DNA of 62,357 bases from assembly GCA_022823865.1 (NCBI GenBank), contig JAJEHF010000127.1:1-62357 (forward strand), read 5' to 3'. A program made the translations under genes and the position numbers. The notes beneath the pieces were generated by a model. The model saw nothing but the letters and a program-made list of their open reading frames with translations. It had not been told where the DNA came from and searched no databases. The number at the start of each line of letters is the position of its first letter. Within the stretch, counting starts at the first letter, position 1. This DNA comes from Bryobacterales bacterium (GTDB lineage: Bacteria; Acidobacteriota; Terriglobia; Bryobacterales; UBA6623). Below are positions 17,735 through 27,191 of this stretch, in pieces.

Positions 17735-17815
17735 AGGCTGCCACCGTCGCGTCTACTCCGACGGCCTCTTTGGCCAGGCTCGTGCGCACCACATAGACGC
17801 TGTCCAGGCAATTAC
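17735..17815 (-). mobile_element. Fragment of a second transposase (IS4/IS1634-like)
   Basis: Directly joined to the ISKra4-like piece, the minus strand reads LDSVYVVRTSLAKEAVGVDA and then TVAAYR, resembling the segment ...YVLRTSL....LDA..VV.AYK... of IS1634/IS4-type transposases just before the glutamate region. It is only ~27 residues long and ends abruptly at the junction, so two unrelated elements have been fused by deletion. Confidence 0.5.
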
Positions 17816-17917
17816 TCCAATTGTTGTTTTCGCGACGCTACTCGATCCTAGGGCCCCTAACGCTACCGTAGTATGGCCGTGAAATCAGGGGAGACATTGA
17901 AGCCGCAGGAGGGTCCG

Positions 17918-18136
17918 ATGCCGGCAACCGAGATCATCTTTGAAGTTACGGAAGACAAGGTCGATGGCGGTTATTCGGCCACAGCGCTTGGGTACGCCAT
18001 CCACACCCAAGGAGACTCCGTTGACGAGATCCGTCGCAGAGTCAAGGAAGCCGTGGACTGCTATTTCGACGAGAGCATGCTGCAACCGCGACTAATTCGC
18101 CTCCACTTTGTTCGGGACGATGTCCTCGCTGGGTGA
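17918..18136 (+). CDS. HicB-like antitoxin-type protein, no HicA partner
   Basis: 72 aa beginning at ATG 17918, 5 nt after a strong AGGAGGG box. TEIIFEVTEDKVDGGYSATALGYAIHTQGDSVDEIRRRVKEAVDCYF and the end RLIRLHFVRDDVLA fit the small HicB-like fold (RNase-H-like; often annotated as 2-oxoisovalerate dehydrogenase beta-like). The usual neighbour is a YcfA/HicA-type mRNA interferase of ~75 aa. Here the next gene is the opposite-strand thrS and no HicA frame is seen. It lies between IS debris and thrS. Function without toxin is unclear. Confidence 0.7.
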   Translation: MPATEIIFEVTEDKVDGGYSATALGYAIHTQGDSVDEIRRRVKEAVDCYFDESMLQPRLIRLHFVRDDVLAG

Positions 18137-18191
18137 AGCGGCCTCGTGATGTATGCGGGGCCAGACGGCGTCCGTGAATGTCACAAGGCGA

Positions 18192-20135
18192 TCAAGCGTT
18201 CGCCGCCCGCGATTCGAGGAGCGGGCGAATGTCGGCAAGGAATTCGGTCGGGGTGCGAGTGCCGGTGTCGCCCTTGCGACGATGGCGCACCGCCACTTGT
18301 CCGCTCTCGGCCTCGCGCTGGCCAACGACCAGCATGTAAGGGACCTTCTGCAACTGCGCCTCGCGAATCTTGAAGCCAATCTTTTCGCTGCGACGGTCCA
18401 CTTCAACACGCAGGCCCGCCGTGCGCAATTCGTTGGCTACAGAGTCGGCATACTCGATCTGGCTGTCCGTGATCGGTAGGACGGTGGCTTGCACTGGCGC
18501 CAGCCATAGCGGGAACGCGCCGGCGTAGTGTTCGATCAACACGCCGAAGAAGCGCTCCACGGAGCCCCACAGCGCGCGATGCACCATCATCGGCTGATGG
18601 GTCTGCCCGTCCGAGCCGACGTATTCCAAATCGAAGCGGCGCGGCAGGTTGAAGTCGAACTGGATGGTGGACAGCTGCCACGAGCGCCCGATCGCATCCA
18701 CCATCTTGATGTCGATCTTCGGCCCGTAGAAGGCGGCCTCGTCCGGCATCACTTTCGCCTCGATCTCGCGCTTGCGCAGCGCTGCGAAGAGGCTGTCTTC
18801 GGCCAGCTTCCATTCCTCGGGCGTGCCGGCGTATTTCTTGCTGATGCCGCCGTCCCATGTCGACAGCTCCACGGTGAAGTCGGCAAAGCCGAAGACGCGC
18901 AGTACCTCCATGGCCAACTCCACGCAGCCGATCACCTCGGATTCAACCTGCTCCGGCGTGCAGAAGATGTGCGCGTCGTCCTGGGTGAATCCGCGCACGC
19001 GCAGCAGGCCGTGCATCACGCCCGAGCGCTCGTAGCGGTAGACGGTCCCCATCTCTGCCATCCTCACGGGAAGGTCTCGGTAGCTGCGCAGCGCGTTCTT
19101 ATAGATCAGGATGTGGAACGGACAGTTCATCGGCCTGAGCTGGTAGAGCGAGTCGTCCAGCTCCATGGGCTTGAACATGTCGTCCTGATAGAACTCGGAG
19201 TGCCCCGACGTCTCCCACAAGCCGTGGCGCGCCACGTGTGGCGTCGATACGAGCCCGTATCCGTGCGAGACTAGCTGGTCGCGCAGCCAGTCTTCCATCA
19301 CCCGCCGGACGGTGCACCCCTTGGGATGCCAGAAGATCAAGCCCGGACCGGCGAGATCTTGGATGCTGAATAGGTCCAGTTCCTTGCCCAGTTTTCGGTG
19401 GTCCCGCCGCTTGGCTTCCTCGAGCCGGTTCAGGTGGGCTGAGAGCGCCTTCTTGGAAAAGAAAGCCGTTCCGTAGACGCGCTGCAGGCGCTCGCGCTTC
19501 TCGTCGCCCTTCCAGTACGCCCCGGCCACCGATAGCAGCTTGAACGCCTTGATCCGGCCCATGGACGGGATGTGGGGGCCGCGGCAGAAGTCAGAGAACA
19601 GGTCTCCGGTCCTGTAAACGGAAACGCGGGGATCGTCGGTCTTTTCCTCGATCAGCTCGCATTTCATGAACTCGCCTTGCCTCTCGTACTCGGCGAGCGC
19701 TTCGTCGCGTGGAATCCAGACGCGTTCGTTCTTGGGATTCCGCTTGACGATCTCGCCCATGCGAGCCTCGATCTTTTCGAGGTCATCGGGAGTAAACGGC
19801 GTCTCCCGGTACATGTCGTAGAAGAAGCCTTGGTCAGTTGGCGGGCCAACGCCGAGCTTGGTCTCCGGGTAGAGTTCCAAGGTCGCCGCGGCCAGCAAAT
19901 GCGCCGCCGAATGGCGGTACACTTCCAGCGCCTCGTCGTCGCGCTCAGTCAGGAAGCGAACCGCGGAATCTTGCTGCAGCTCAGTGTCCAGGTCTGCCAG
20001 TTCGCCGTCAATCTTGGCGACCAGCGCTGCGCGCGCCAGTCCCGGGCTGATCTGCTCGGCCACTGCCAGGGCCGTGGTGCCCGACTCGACCTGCATCTGA
20101 TTGCCGTCGGGCAGGGTGACTGCGATGTTTGACAT
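18192..20135 (-). CDS. thrS: Threonyl-tRNA synthetase
   Basis: 647 aa, full length for the bacterial enzyme. It charges tRNA-Thr with threonine and edits Ser-tRNA-Thr. Order: TGS domain (IAVTLPDGNQMQVESGTTAL, residues 1-62), editing domain with HSAAHLL, class II core with motif 2 (RYERSGVMHGLLRVRGFTQDDAHIFC) and the zinc/threonine site around MNCPFHILIYKN, then an anticodon-binding domain (VEVDRRSEKIGFKIREAQ..KVPYMLVVG). It is not followed by infC/rpmI/rplT as in many bacteria. Its setting between IS remnants and a helicase module is unusual for a housekeeping gene. Confidence 0.97.
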   Translation of the reverse strand: MSNIAVTLPDGNQMQVESGTTALAVAEQISPGLARAALVAKIDGELADLDTELQQDSAVRFLTERDDEALEVYRHSAAHLLAAATLELYPETKLGVGPPTDQGFFYDMYRETPFTPDDLEKIEARMGEIVKRNPKNERVWIPRDEALAEYERQGEFMKCELIEEKTDDPRVSVYRTGDLFSDFCRGPHIPSMGRIKAFKLLSVAGAYWKGDEKRERLQRVYGTAFFSKKALSAHLNRLEEAKRRDHRKLGKELDLFSIQDLAGPGLIFWHPKGCTVRRVMEDWLRDQLVSHGYGLVSTPHVARHGLWETSGHSEFYQDDMFKPMELDDSLYQLRPMNCPFHILIYKNALRSYRDLPVRMAEMGTVYRYERSGVMHGLLRVRGFTQDDAHIFCTPEQVESEVIGCVELAMEVLRVFGFADFTVELSTWDGGISKKYAGTPEEWKLAEDSLFAALRKREIEAKVMPDEAAFYGPKIDIKMVDAIGRSWQLSTIQFDFNLPRRFDLEYVGSDGQTHQPMMVHRALWGSVERFFGVLIEHYAGAFPLWLAPVQATVLPITDSQIEYADSVANELRTAGLRVEVDRRSEKIGFKIREAQLQKVPYMLVVGQREAESGQVAVRHRRKGDTGTRTPTEFLADIRPLLESRAANA

Positions 20136-20653
20136 GAGTTCGGGAACGCGGCTAGTGGCCGGACTAGGGTTGCAAAGTACTCATTGTAGAACGGTTTGCC
20201 GCGATACCGTCGGCTTGGGAGTGGGACCTCTGGGAGTGCGACCTGCTGCACGCCCTGCAGGGCGGTTGACTTCCAGTTGACACGGCCGTACCGGGGCTGC
20301 CGTCGCTTTGCAGCTCGCAGAGCCTCTATGTGGAGATCAGCTGTGCCCGTGCAAAGCGGAACTCGTCGCGGACGACGCTAAGCCGCTGCGCGAGGAACTG
20401 GAGGCCCTCCCGGCGAGCGGACCGCGGCCGTAGATGCGGTCGAGCCCGCTATGTACAAGTGCGGAGAACGAAGACGGCAAGGCTCGGGGCGCAGGGTGCC
20501 GACACCAGCCGTGACGTTGGAAGGGACGCGCTGGAGCCGTCGTATCGGGAAGCGGAACCGGAGAAGGTTTGCGTGCGCCCATTCGAGATGGAGATGTAGC
20601 GTCGGTCTAGCGTCGAGCCTCATCCGACCAACACAGCCAGTCGCGAGTTTAGG
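20136..20653. other. Intergenic stretch between thrS and helicase gene
   Basis: About 520 bases without a supportable gene. A possible -10 (TACAAT, minus strand, 20183-20188) could serve thrS with a ~45-nt leader, but its -35 is poor. A plus-strand frame ending PLREELEALPASGPRP with a stop near 20434 looks like a protein tail and may be degraded coding sequence; I cannot assign it. No T-box-like specifier structure was recognised by eye. Confidence 0.4.
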
Positions 20654-23600
20654 CTATGGTTTCAGAATTCTCAGCGCCCGGGTCCTGTCAAGTTGGGCGT
20701 GTGCGAACTGATTGCGGTAACTCCGGAGGCAACCGTAACAACTCGAGTCGCAGCCACAATTGCCTTGTACGCGCTCCGTCGCAGCATGCAGGACATCGGC
20801 GAAGACCCCTTCGTCCTCCAGTTGCGCAACAAGCCCGGCACCGCCCGGCACGTTGTCGTAAAGTACGACCGCAGATTCTCCGGGCTGGTCGCCGCCGGTA
20901 ACGGTAACGTTCAGGTCGGTATCCGGTACCTCCAGCATGTCCGCCGCGCCCAAGAGGACCGCGTAGGCGACCGAATATGCATCCCACTCGCCCTGGACCA
21001 TCGGAAACTGAATGCGCAGGACGTCGGTGACCAATTCGTGGCCGAGGGAGAACCGCTCCAAGGTTCCCATGCAATCCGAATTCGACGGCGACTTGTGAGT
21101 GGCCTGTGGTCCCGCCATGTGGCTCCCGCAGGAACGGCAGATATAGAACCCCTCCCTGTTTCTGCCTTCGCACAGTATGACCAGCACTCCCGGAACAGCC
21201 TTGGTCACTTGGACGCCGAGAATGGTCTTCGATTCAGGTTCGGTGTCGAAGCCGGGGAAGAACGGACGTGTGGTGTACAGACGACGGGCTCGTCCTGTCG
21301 GCTCCTTGGGTTTCTTGAACAAAGGCGTTACGAATCCGAACTGGGGAACTAGGTACTTCCGTCCGCCAGGCAAGCCGCCTGGATCGTCCTCGTTCCATTG
21401 CCTGAAGTTGCGTGCGTCGTCGTACCGGTAGTGCCGCACGGGCCACGCCTTGCCGGTAATCGCCTTCACGCCGCAGGATTCCCATTCCAGCTTGTTGGCG
21501 ACCACCTTGCCGCCCGGCGCATACTCAGCGATTGCCTGCGACAGGTCTCGCTGGAGCGCGACACCGGTCGGACGACCATCGCTGGAACGGGCATCGAGTT
21601 CGACGACGTCCACCGGGAATCCGTACTTCGGAATCACGGCCTTTCGGGAAAGGAAATTGAGGGTCCGTTCTTCGGAGATGGTCCTCATGCGCCTGCCGAT
21701 GCGCCCGACCCAGCTGTCCTTGCCTTGTTCGAAAGCCTCTCTGCGGAGGGCCTCCATCTCGGTGTAGTCCGAGCAGACTTCCGCTTCTGAGAGCGCCAGA
21801 TGGCTGTCCGCTCCACCGATATTGACAATCCAGGCATTGTCCTTGAGCCCGACCCGTCCGTGCATTTCCCTGGGAACGATGCGGGACAGAGTGTCCTTCA
21901 ACTCGTGGTTGGACTCACAGAAGCGGTAAAAGTCGCTTGTCGCCTGCGGTGCGTGCCAGTCGCCGACGAAGGTTTCGACGTTCTGGAACCTGACTCGGTC
22001 TCTCTTGAAGAACTCGGACAGCGCGACAGCAACCATGTGCCGAAGGACGATCTTCTCGTTCGTCATGCGCAGTCGCGGCGGATGTATCGCGCCGTCGATC
22101 ACTCGATCGACGGGATTCTCGTAGTGATATAGGTCGTGAGGATTGCGGCGGCAGTAGGTCAGGACCAGCCCGGGCGTATCCCGCCGGCCGGCCCGTCCTG
22201 CGCGCTGAGCGTAGTTGAACGATTCCGGAGGTACGTTGCGCAGAAACACCGACTCCAAATCACCAAGGTCGACGCCGACCTCGAACGTTGTCGAGGAACT
22301 AAGCAGGTGGATGTTGCCGTTCTTGAACCGCTCCTGTCTCTTGCGTGCCTCTTCGGCGTCGATCTGCGCTGTATGTTCCTCCGCGCTCAATTCCGGTGGC
22401 AGGCGGGGACTCTCATAGAGCAGTCGATAGTGGTTCGCGTCAAGGTGTTCCGCATTGACCGGCGCGAGTTTGCCAGGACAAAGGTTTCGTGGGCAGACGC
22501 CGCGGATGTTGTAGCTCGCTAGCGTTGCACAGGTTTCGCACTCCCAGACTTCGTCCATGCTGGCCGGCTTGATCCGAAGCCAGCGCGGATCGAGGCGGAA
22601 AGTGCCGTTCTGTTCTGCACGCTGAAGTAAGGGATCGTGGGCATGGTCCCGCAAGGTGCGCCAGACAGCGTTCATTAGTTCGATTGACGCTGATCGCTGC
22701 TGGTCCTCGGAGAGCCCGCTGTCTGTAAGGAGCCGACGAAGAAGATGACTCACGATCGCAGATCGGGAACCGCTCCAACTCAGCACGTTTCGCCGACCGC
22801 TGGGCGGAGCGACGCCGAATGCCTGTGGCGGCCAAGACGAGACATCGTTCCATGTGGGCGTACCCGCACCCTCCGGCAAGTTCATGGCGCGGCGCGGACG
22901 CATCTCGTCCAGCAGGTACCCGATCAGGATCCGTGCCTCGTCTTCGGTGAAACTCCATGGCGGCCGCCGCAAGAGGTCCGGTACGGTCAGATCCTGCGGC
23001 ACGACGACGAACCACTTGACCAAGCCCACGCCGGCTAGGGAAAGCCTTTTCTCCTCGGTCACCGCCTCGCGAAGGACAGACGTAAGCACACGACGGGTTC
23101 TCTGCTCTTGGGTGTCGGCTTCGCTGAAGAGCCCGGCCCGCTTCCACTCCCGAAGCAAACGGTTCCGTAGGTCGTCGATGGACAGTCCTTCTTCGGCGAC
23201 CGGTTCTGATGCAATTGCCTGCAGGATGAGGTTTCGGTCGCGCAGCTTCTCGTATGAGTCCTCGGCGTACCACGCGAAGAACGCGGCCTCCTGGCGACTA
23301 TCGGCGAAGGCGAGAACCTTACGCCGGTTCTCCGGAAGCAATTCGTGTAGGGCAGTGGCGATGACGGTGTTGGGTCCATCCGATCCGTGGACGATTTCCT
23401 GAACGGGATCGCCCACCCCACCGCGCCGATAGCCGCAGATTGCGCATTGCTTCAACTGATCGGGGTTCTGCTCGTCAGCGTCGCACTTGCTCACGGGTAT
23501 CAATGCTCCGCAGTCGCAGACAGGGGTGGAGCTTGATAGGGCACCGCAGCGTCTGCACAGCAATTCGTTTCCATCGCTGCTAGGCAGGTAGTAGTCAACG

Positions 23601-24853
23601 CCGACTCCCGAATGGCTCGGGTCGCGGTCAGCTTCTTTCAGCCTCCCCCCTTGCTCCCGGCCGACGTAGTAGTGCTGACCACATTCCCGGCAGAGCGCGA
23701 TCTCCAGCGGTTGCCCTGCCGTGTCGCTTCCACCTTCGCTCTTGCGATTGAGCACTACGGCATCCGATCCTTCTCGGTGAACGAGAAAGGCCCCTTCAAG
23801 CGCACGGAGAAACGCGTGGTAACGCTGCGGAGGTCCGTCGCCGCTGGCTTGGAGCGACTCTCCAAAGACGATAGCCGTGTTTGAAAAGGGTTCTCCGAAG
23901 AGCTCTGCCGCGAATTCGGCAACGGCCCCCCTGTCTTTGGCGCCTTGGCCGGACGTAATGGTCGCGCTGGTTGCGATGCACCTGAACGGACGTTGCCGAC
24001 CCCCATCGCGCAGCCGTTGCTTGAGGCGCCGGATCAGCATCCCCATTTCCATACCCCTCGCGCCGCGATACTGATGGGCCTCGTCCAGCACGATGAACTG
24101 CCAGTGCGCACCTCGCCCACCGTCGAAAAGGGGACTGTCGTCGGGACGGATCAGCAGGTATTCCAGCATCGAGTAATTCGTTAAAAGAATGTGAGGTGGT
24201 GACTGGCGCATCTCGTCGCGAAAGACGAGTTCACCGGGTAGCCGGTCCTCTGCGCGCGCCGCGGGGTTGCGATGTCGGTCTCCGGCGTTTTCCGGTGTCT
24301 GTCCGATGTACTGCCCGAATGTCGGCTTGAACGCGGATGAAGCCTCGCGCAGATTCCCGCAGATGGTGCCGAGGCGCTCGCGCTGATCGTTCGCGAGCGC
24401 ATTCATTGGGTAGAGAATCATAGCCCTCACCCCGGGCTCTTCGAGATCACCGGCGAGATGCTGGCGATACAGTTCGAACAGGATGGGGTAAAGGAAGCTC
24501 TCGGTCTTGCCGCTGGCGGTGCCGGTGGCGACCACCACGTTGAGTGCATCGACATGCGTGGCGCGGATGGCACGCTCCTGATGCGTATATAGGCGGTCAT
24601 CGATCAGTGCGGGTAAGAGATCCGCAGCCCGGTCTGGGAAGCACTCGACCGCCAGCGTGGCCGCATGCAGTCGTTTCGCGAACCCACGATGGGGTTCCGG
24701 AAATGGTCCCTTCAGGAGGCTTCCTTCTTCGCGCAGCGCCACTTGGAAGGACTTGCGGAGAAGGGGGTCTTTGAAGAAGAACGAGGTCTTCAAGTAGTTT
24801 TCATAGCGTTGCCGAATCTTTTCCGGCCAATCCCGTATGTCGATATCAGGCAT
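20654..24853 (-). CDS. Large SF2 DEAH helicase with zinc-finger insert and C-terminal DUF1998 (MrfA/YprA/DruE-like)
   Basis: 1399 aa. YTHQERAI is a Q-like motif, GTASGKT at residues 111-117 is Walker A, and YPMNALANDQ, LLTNYSMLEYLL, DEAH at 257-260 and TSATIT (motif III) follow. A cysteine-rich insert (CRECGQHY, CRRCG, CDCGA, CAICGY) comes next. The C-terminal helicase half has STTFEVGVDLGDLESVFLRN and QRAGRAGRR (motif VI). The end carries DUF1998 (LYDNVPGGAGL, then CGCDSSCYGCLRSYRNQ, a four-cysteine site). DUF1998 helicases include MrfA (DNA repair) and DruE (Druantia defence); 1399 aa is longer than MrfA and shorter than DruE. The ATG overlaps the stop of the 781-aa partner by 8 bases, so the two are one unit. 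Confidence 0.9.
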   Translation of the reverse strand: MPDIDIRDWPEKIRQRYENYLKTSFFFKDPLLRKSFQVALREEGSLLKGPFPEPHRGFAKRLHAATLAVECFPDRAADLLPALIDDRLYTHQERAIRATHVDALNVVVATGTASGKTESFLYPILFELYRQHLAGDLEEPGVRAMILYPMNALANDQRERLGTICGNLREASSAFKPTFGQYIGQTPENAGDRHRNPAARAEDRLPGELVFRDEMRQSPPHILLTNYSMLEYLLIRPDDSPLFDGGRGAHWQFIVLDEAHQYRGARGMEMGMLIRRLKQRLRDGGRQRPFRCIATSATITSGQGAKDRGAVAEFAAELFGEPFSNTAIVFGESLQASGDGPPQRYHAFLRALEGAFLVHREGSDAVVLNRKSEGGSDTAGQPLEIALCRECGQHYYVGREQGGRLKEADRDPSHSGVGVDYYLPSSDGNELLCRRCGALSSSTPVCDCGALIPVSKCDADEQNPDQLKQCAICGYRRGGVGDPVQEIVHGSDGPNTVIATALHELLPENRRKVLAFADSRQEAAFFAWYAEDSYEKLRDRNLILQAIASEPVAEEGLSIDDLRNRLLREWKRAGLFSEADTQEQRTRRVLTSVLREAVTEEKRLSLAGVGLVKWFVVVPQDLTVPDLLRRPPWSFTEDEARILIGYLLDEMRPRRAMNLPEGAGTPTWNDVSSWPPQAFGVAPPSGRRNVLSWSGSRSAIVSHLLRRLLTDSGLSEDQQRSASIELMNAVWRTLRDHAHDPLLQRAEQNGTFRLDPRWLRIKPASMDEVWECETCATLASYNIRGVCPRNLCPGKLAPVNAEHLDANHYRLLYESPRLPPELSAEEHTAQIDAEEARKRQERFKNGNIHLLSSSTTFEVGVDLGDLESVFLRNVPPESFNYAQRAGRAGRRDTPGLVLTYCRRNPHDLYHYENPVDRVIDGAIHPPRLRMTNEKIVLRHMVAVALSEFFKRDRVRFQNVETFVGDWHAPQATSDFYRFCESNHELKDTLSRIVPREMHGRVGLKDNAWIVNIGGADSHLALSEAEVCSDYTEMEALRREAFEQGKDSWVGRIGRRMRTISEERTLNFLSRKAVIPKYGFPVDVVELDARSSDGRPTGVALQRDLSQAIAEYAPGGKVVANKLEWESCGVKAITGKAWPVRHYRYDDARNFRQWNEDDPGGLPGGRKYLVPQFGFVTPLFKKPKEPTGRARRLYTTRPFFPGFDTEPESKTILGVQVTKAVPGVLVILCEGRNREGFYICRSCGSHMAGPQATHKSPSNSDCMGTLERFSLGHELVTDVLRIQFPMVQGEWDAYSVAYAVLLGAADMLEVPDTDLNVTVTGGDQPGESAVVLYDNVPGGAGLVAQLEDEGVFADVLHAATERVQGNCGCDSSCYGCLRSYRNQFAHAQLDRTRALRILKP

Positions 24854-27191
24854 CGAGCACGCTCCTGATCGTGTCTACGTTGGCTCGGTGCGAGGTCCGC
24901 CGACGCCTGTCGATGGGAATCGAACGGTCCACCGCTTCTTTCACCGTCAGGTGGGCATCCCGGAGTTCACCGGAACTGAACCCCTTGCCGCGTCTCCATG
25001 CACCTGCGTGGGATCGCACGCGAGCAGCCAGCCGCTCGCCGAGACCGGGCGGTATATCGAGTGTGACCGTGACGGTTCGGCTAACATCGTAGGTGCCGGA
25101 AGCGGTCACGGTGAGCGTGTACTTGGTTGTCTCGGTAGGGCGGACGGTGTAGGTTCCATCGCTCTGGAGCAAGCCTGCATCTGGATCCATGGCCACGCGA
25201 GCGTCGCTGGCGTTCCGCGTTGTCCACTCGATGATCACCTCCTCGCCAGCGGCAATTCTCCTTGGTTCTGCGGTGAACGATACTATCTCGGGTGTCGGAT
25301 CGGCAGAAATCACGATGAGTGGCACGGTCTCCCGGGCCCATTCGACACTGAAATGCACATCGCGATACAGCCTCCGGTCGATCTGCGCGTGGTCGACGAA
25401 GTCGGCTAGGGGGATCGCGATGCAATCATCCTCGGCCGTTCGGCGGTATGACTGCTCAGGTTGACTGTCGAAGCCTGCGCGAACTGAGTCGAACCGTCGC
25501 GACCTAAGTGACATCGATGCGTTCGCGTAAGCGTGTTGCCGGAAGTCCTCTCGCGTCATCACGAGCGGCGTGTCGTGCCACGCGCTACGGTCGCGGCGAC
25601 CGTCCTCCAGCCGCCACCACAATCGGGGCAGGTCCAGGACGATATTCACGCCGTTCGCATCCGAAGCAAGGCTGCAGGATATGCGATCGGCGTCCGGGGA
25701 CGGCGGAACCTTGATCGCACCCGACGGTGTTTCGGATTGGGGAGCCTCAGGGGGTAGCATCGCGGAAAGCGTCGAACCGTCGGTGCCGATTAAGAGTATC
25801 TCTGTAGGTGGATATCCCGTCGACGTGGGCACGAGCGCGGTGTGTTCCGTGTATTCCGCCCCATTGACGTGGATCTGCCTTAGGTTGCGCAGGCAGCGGA
25901 ACGCTGCACTGTCGAGCAGTTTCACTTCTGAATCGTACACTCGGAGAAAGAAACGGCCGTCCCGGTCGCCCAGCACTTCTGGGAGCGCTTTCTCGTGCGC
26001 CACAAAGTTTTGGCCCCAGCCGTTTTCGGTTTCCTCGCCGACCCGCGCCCATTCAATGCCCGGTGAGGGTTTCAGACTGGGTGGGTTGGCAACGAACAAT
26101 TCGCCGTCGTCTGAATCGTCGAAGATGCGCCGGCCAATCAGCTCGATGCCCGTGGCCGCGAGGGTCTCGCTCCATTCGTGGAAGCCATCGACGCCCCTGT
26201 CTGATGCGGTCGCGTCCCGATGAAAATAGTGCGCTCGGAATTCCGGATCTGCACAACCGTCGGCTTCGACCGGCGCACGACCCGTTCGCTCCCACTCACT
26301 CGGCACGATGACTATGAAGTGACCGCTCGTGATCCTGTCGATCTTGCGCCCTTCACCGGCCCAGTTCTTTCGAAGTTTGAAGATGAGCGGCTTGCTTTCG
26401 AACAGCGGAATGTCGTACTCCTGCCCGTCCTGACACGAAACGGTGAGGGGCTTGCTCAGTGACGGGACGCAGCATTTTTGGCCGATGAAGTTTAGAGGCG
26501 TGCCTCCCAGGTGCGCTGCTGCTATCGGGCACTCATTATCTGCAGCCAGGATCACCTCCCAAGTTGCAGTAGCGGCACGTTTCCGGCAAACCAGTTCTGG
26601 GCGGGAAGCTGGAGGCCGCTGCCGTTCCGATCCTGACTTGCCGTGCTGGCGGCCTCGTCTACCGGGAATTTGGCGTGGTCTGGGTTTTGGCTTCCGCGAG
26701 TCCGCCGCATCCGTGTTGTCCTCGGAAATGCTGTCTGGTTCGCCGCTTTCCCCATGCTTGCCGGCATTCGGTGGAGCGCTTTGCTCATCGTCATGGGTTG
26801 GTGGAGCAGTCGCTGACGACTCGCGAGGATCGACTCCCGGCGAAGAGGGTGGGAGCTGTTCGTGGGCATCGGAACTCGACTGCGGAGGGCTGGATTCCGA
26901 TGGGGCTTCGGTGGAAGTGGTACTCGAATCGTTAGAATGCTGATCGTCATCGGACGGCTCGCTTGCTGGCGGAATGTCCGAATGTCCATCTTTACCGCCC
27001 AGGGCTTCGTGCGGGAGTTCGCTGGGTTTTGGGTTCTCTGGATCGGAACTTGTGTGGTCTAGAGTCTCCGATAAAGGTACGGGTAATGGATTCGAAGCGG
27101 TCGATCTGATGAGCGATCTCGGTTTCCGTGCGCCAGGCCAGAGCCTCTTAGCCAATGCCCGAAGCGCGGCAATGACCGATGTCATCCGCAT
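24846..27191 (-). CDS. Helicase-partner protein with disordered region, Ig-like domain and L13e-like C-terminus
   Basis: 781 aa, not recognised as a whole. Residues ~30-195 are Ser/Pro/Glu/Asp-rich and probably disordered, turning Arg/Lys-rich (KPKPRPRQIPGRRGRQHGKS). Residues ~200-620 look globular and unfamiliar (with CRKRAATATWEVILAA, WRLEDGRRDRSAWHD). Residues ~633-711 form a bacterial Ig-like fold (EEVIIEWTTRNASDARVAMD, TTKYTLTVTASG). The last ~49 residues (GKGFSSGELRDAHLTVKEA, IPIDRRRRTSHRANV) resemble ribosomal protein L13e (GRGFSxxELKxAG...IGIxVDxRRR). No signal peptide or membrane segment, so it is cytoplasmic. It overlaps the truncated NYN frame (10 bases) and the helicase (8 bases). 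A defence or DNA-processing role is inferred from the partner only. Confidence 0.75.
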   Translation of the reverse strand: MRMTSVIAALRALAKRLWPGARKPRSLIRSTASNPLPVPLSETLDHTSSDPENPKPSELPHEALGGKDGHSDIPPASEPSDDDQHSNDSSTTSTEAPSESSPPQSSSDAHEQLPPSSPGVDPRESSATAPPTHDDEQSAPPNAGKHGESGEPDSISEDNTDAADSRKPKPRPRQIPGRRGRQHGKSGSERQRPPASRPELVCRKRAATATWEVILAADNECPIAAAHLGGTPLNFIGQKCCVPSLSKPLTVSCQDGQEYDIPLFESKPLIFKLRKNWAGEGRKIDRITSGHFIVIVPSEWERTGRAPVEADGCADPEFRAHYFHRDATASDRGVDGFHEWSETLAATGIELIGRRIFDDSDDGELFVANPPSLKPSPGIEWARVGEETENGWGQNFVAHEKALPEVLGDRDGRFFLRVYDSEVKLLDSAAFRCLRNLRQIHVNGAEYTEHTALVPTSTGYPPTEILLIGTDGSTLSAMLPPEAPQSETPSGAIKVPPSPDADRISCSLASDANGVNIVLDLPRLWWRLEDGRRDRSAWHDTPLVMTREDFRQHAYANASMSLRSRRFDSVRAGFDSQPEQSYRRTAEDDCIAIPLADFVDHAQIDRRLYRDVHFSVEWARETVPLIVISADPTPEIVSFTAEPRRIAAGEEVIIEWTTRNASDARVAMDPDAGLLQSDGTYTVRPTETTKYTLTVTASGTYDVSRTVTVTLDIPPGLGERLAARVRSHAGAWRRGKGFSSGELRDAHLTVKEAVDRSIPIDRRRRTSHRANVDTIRSVLDA

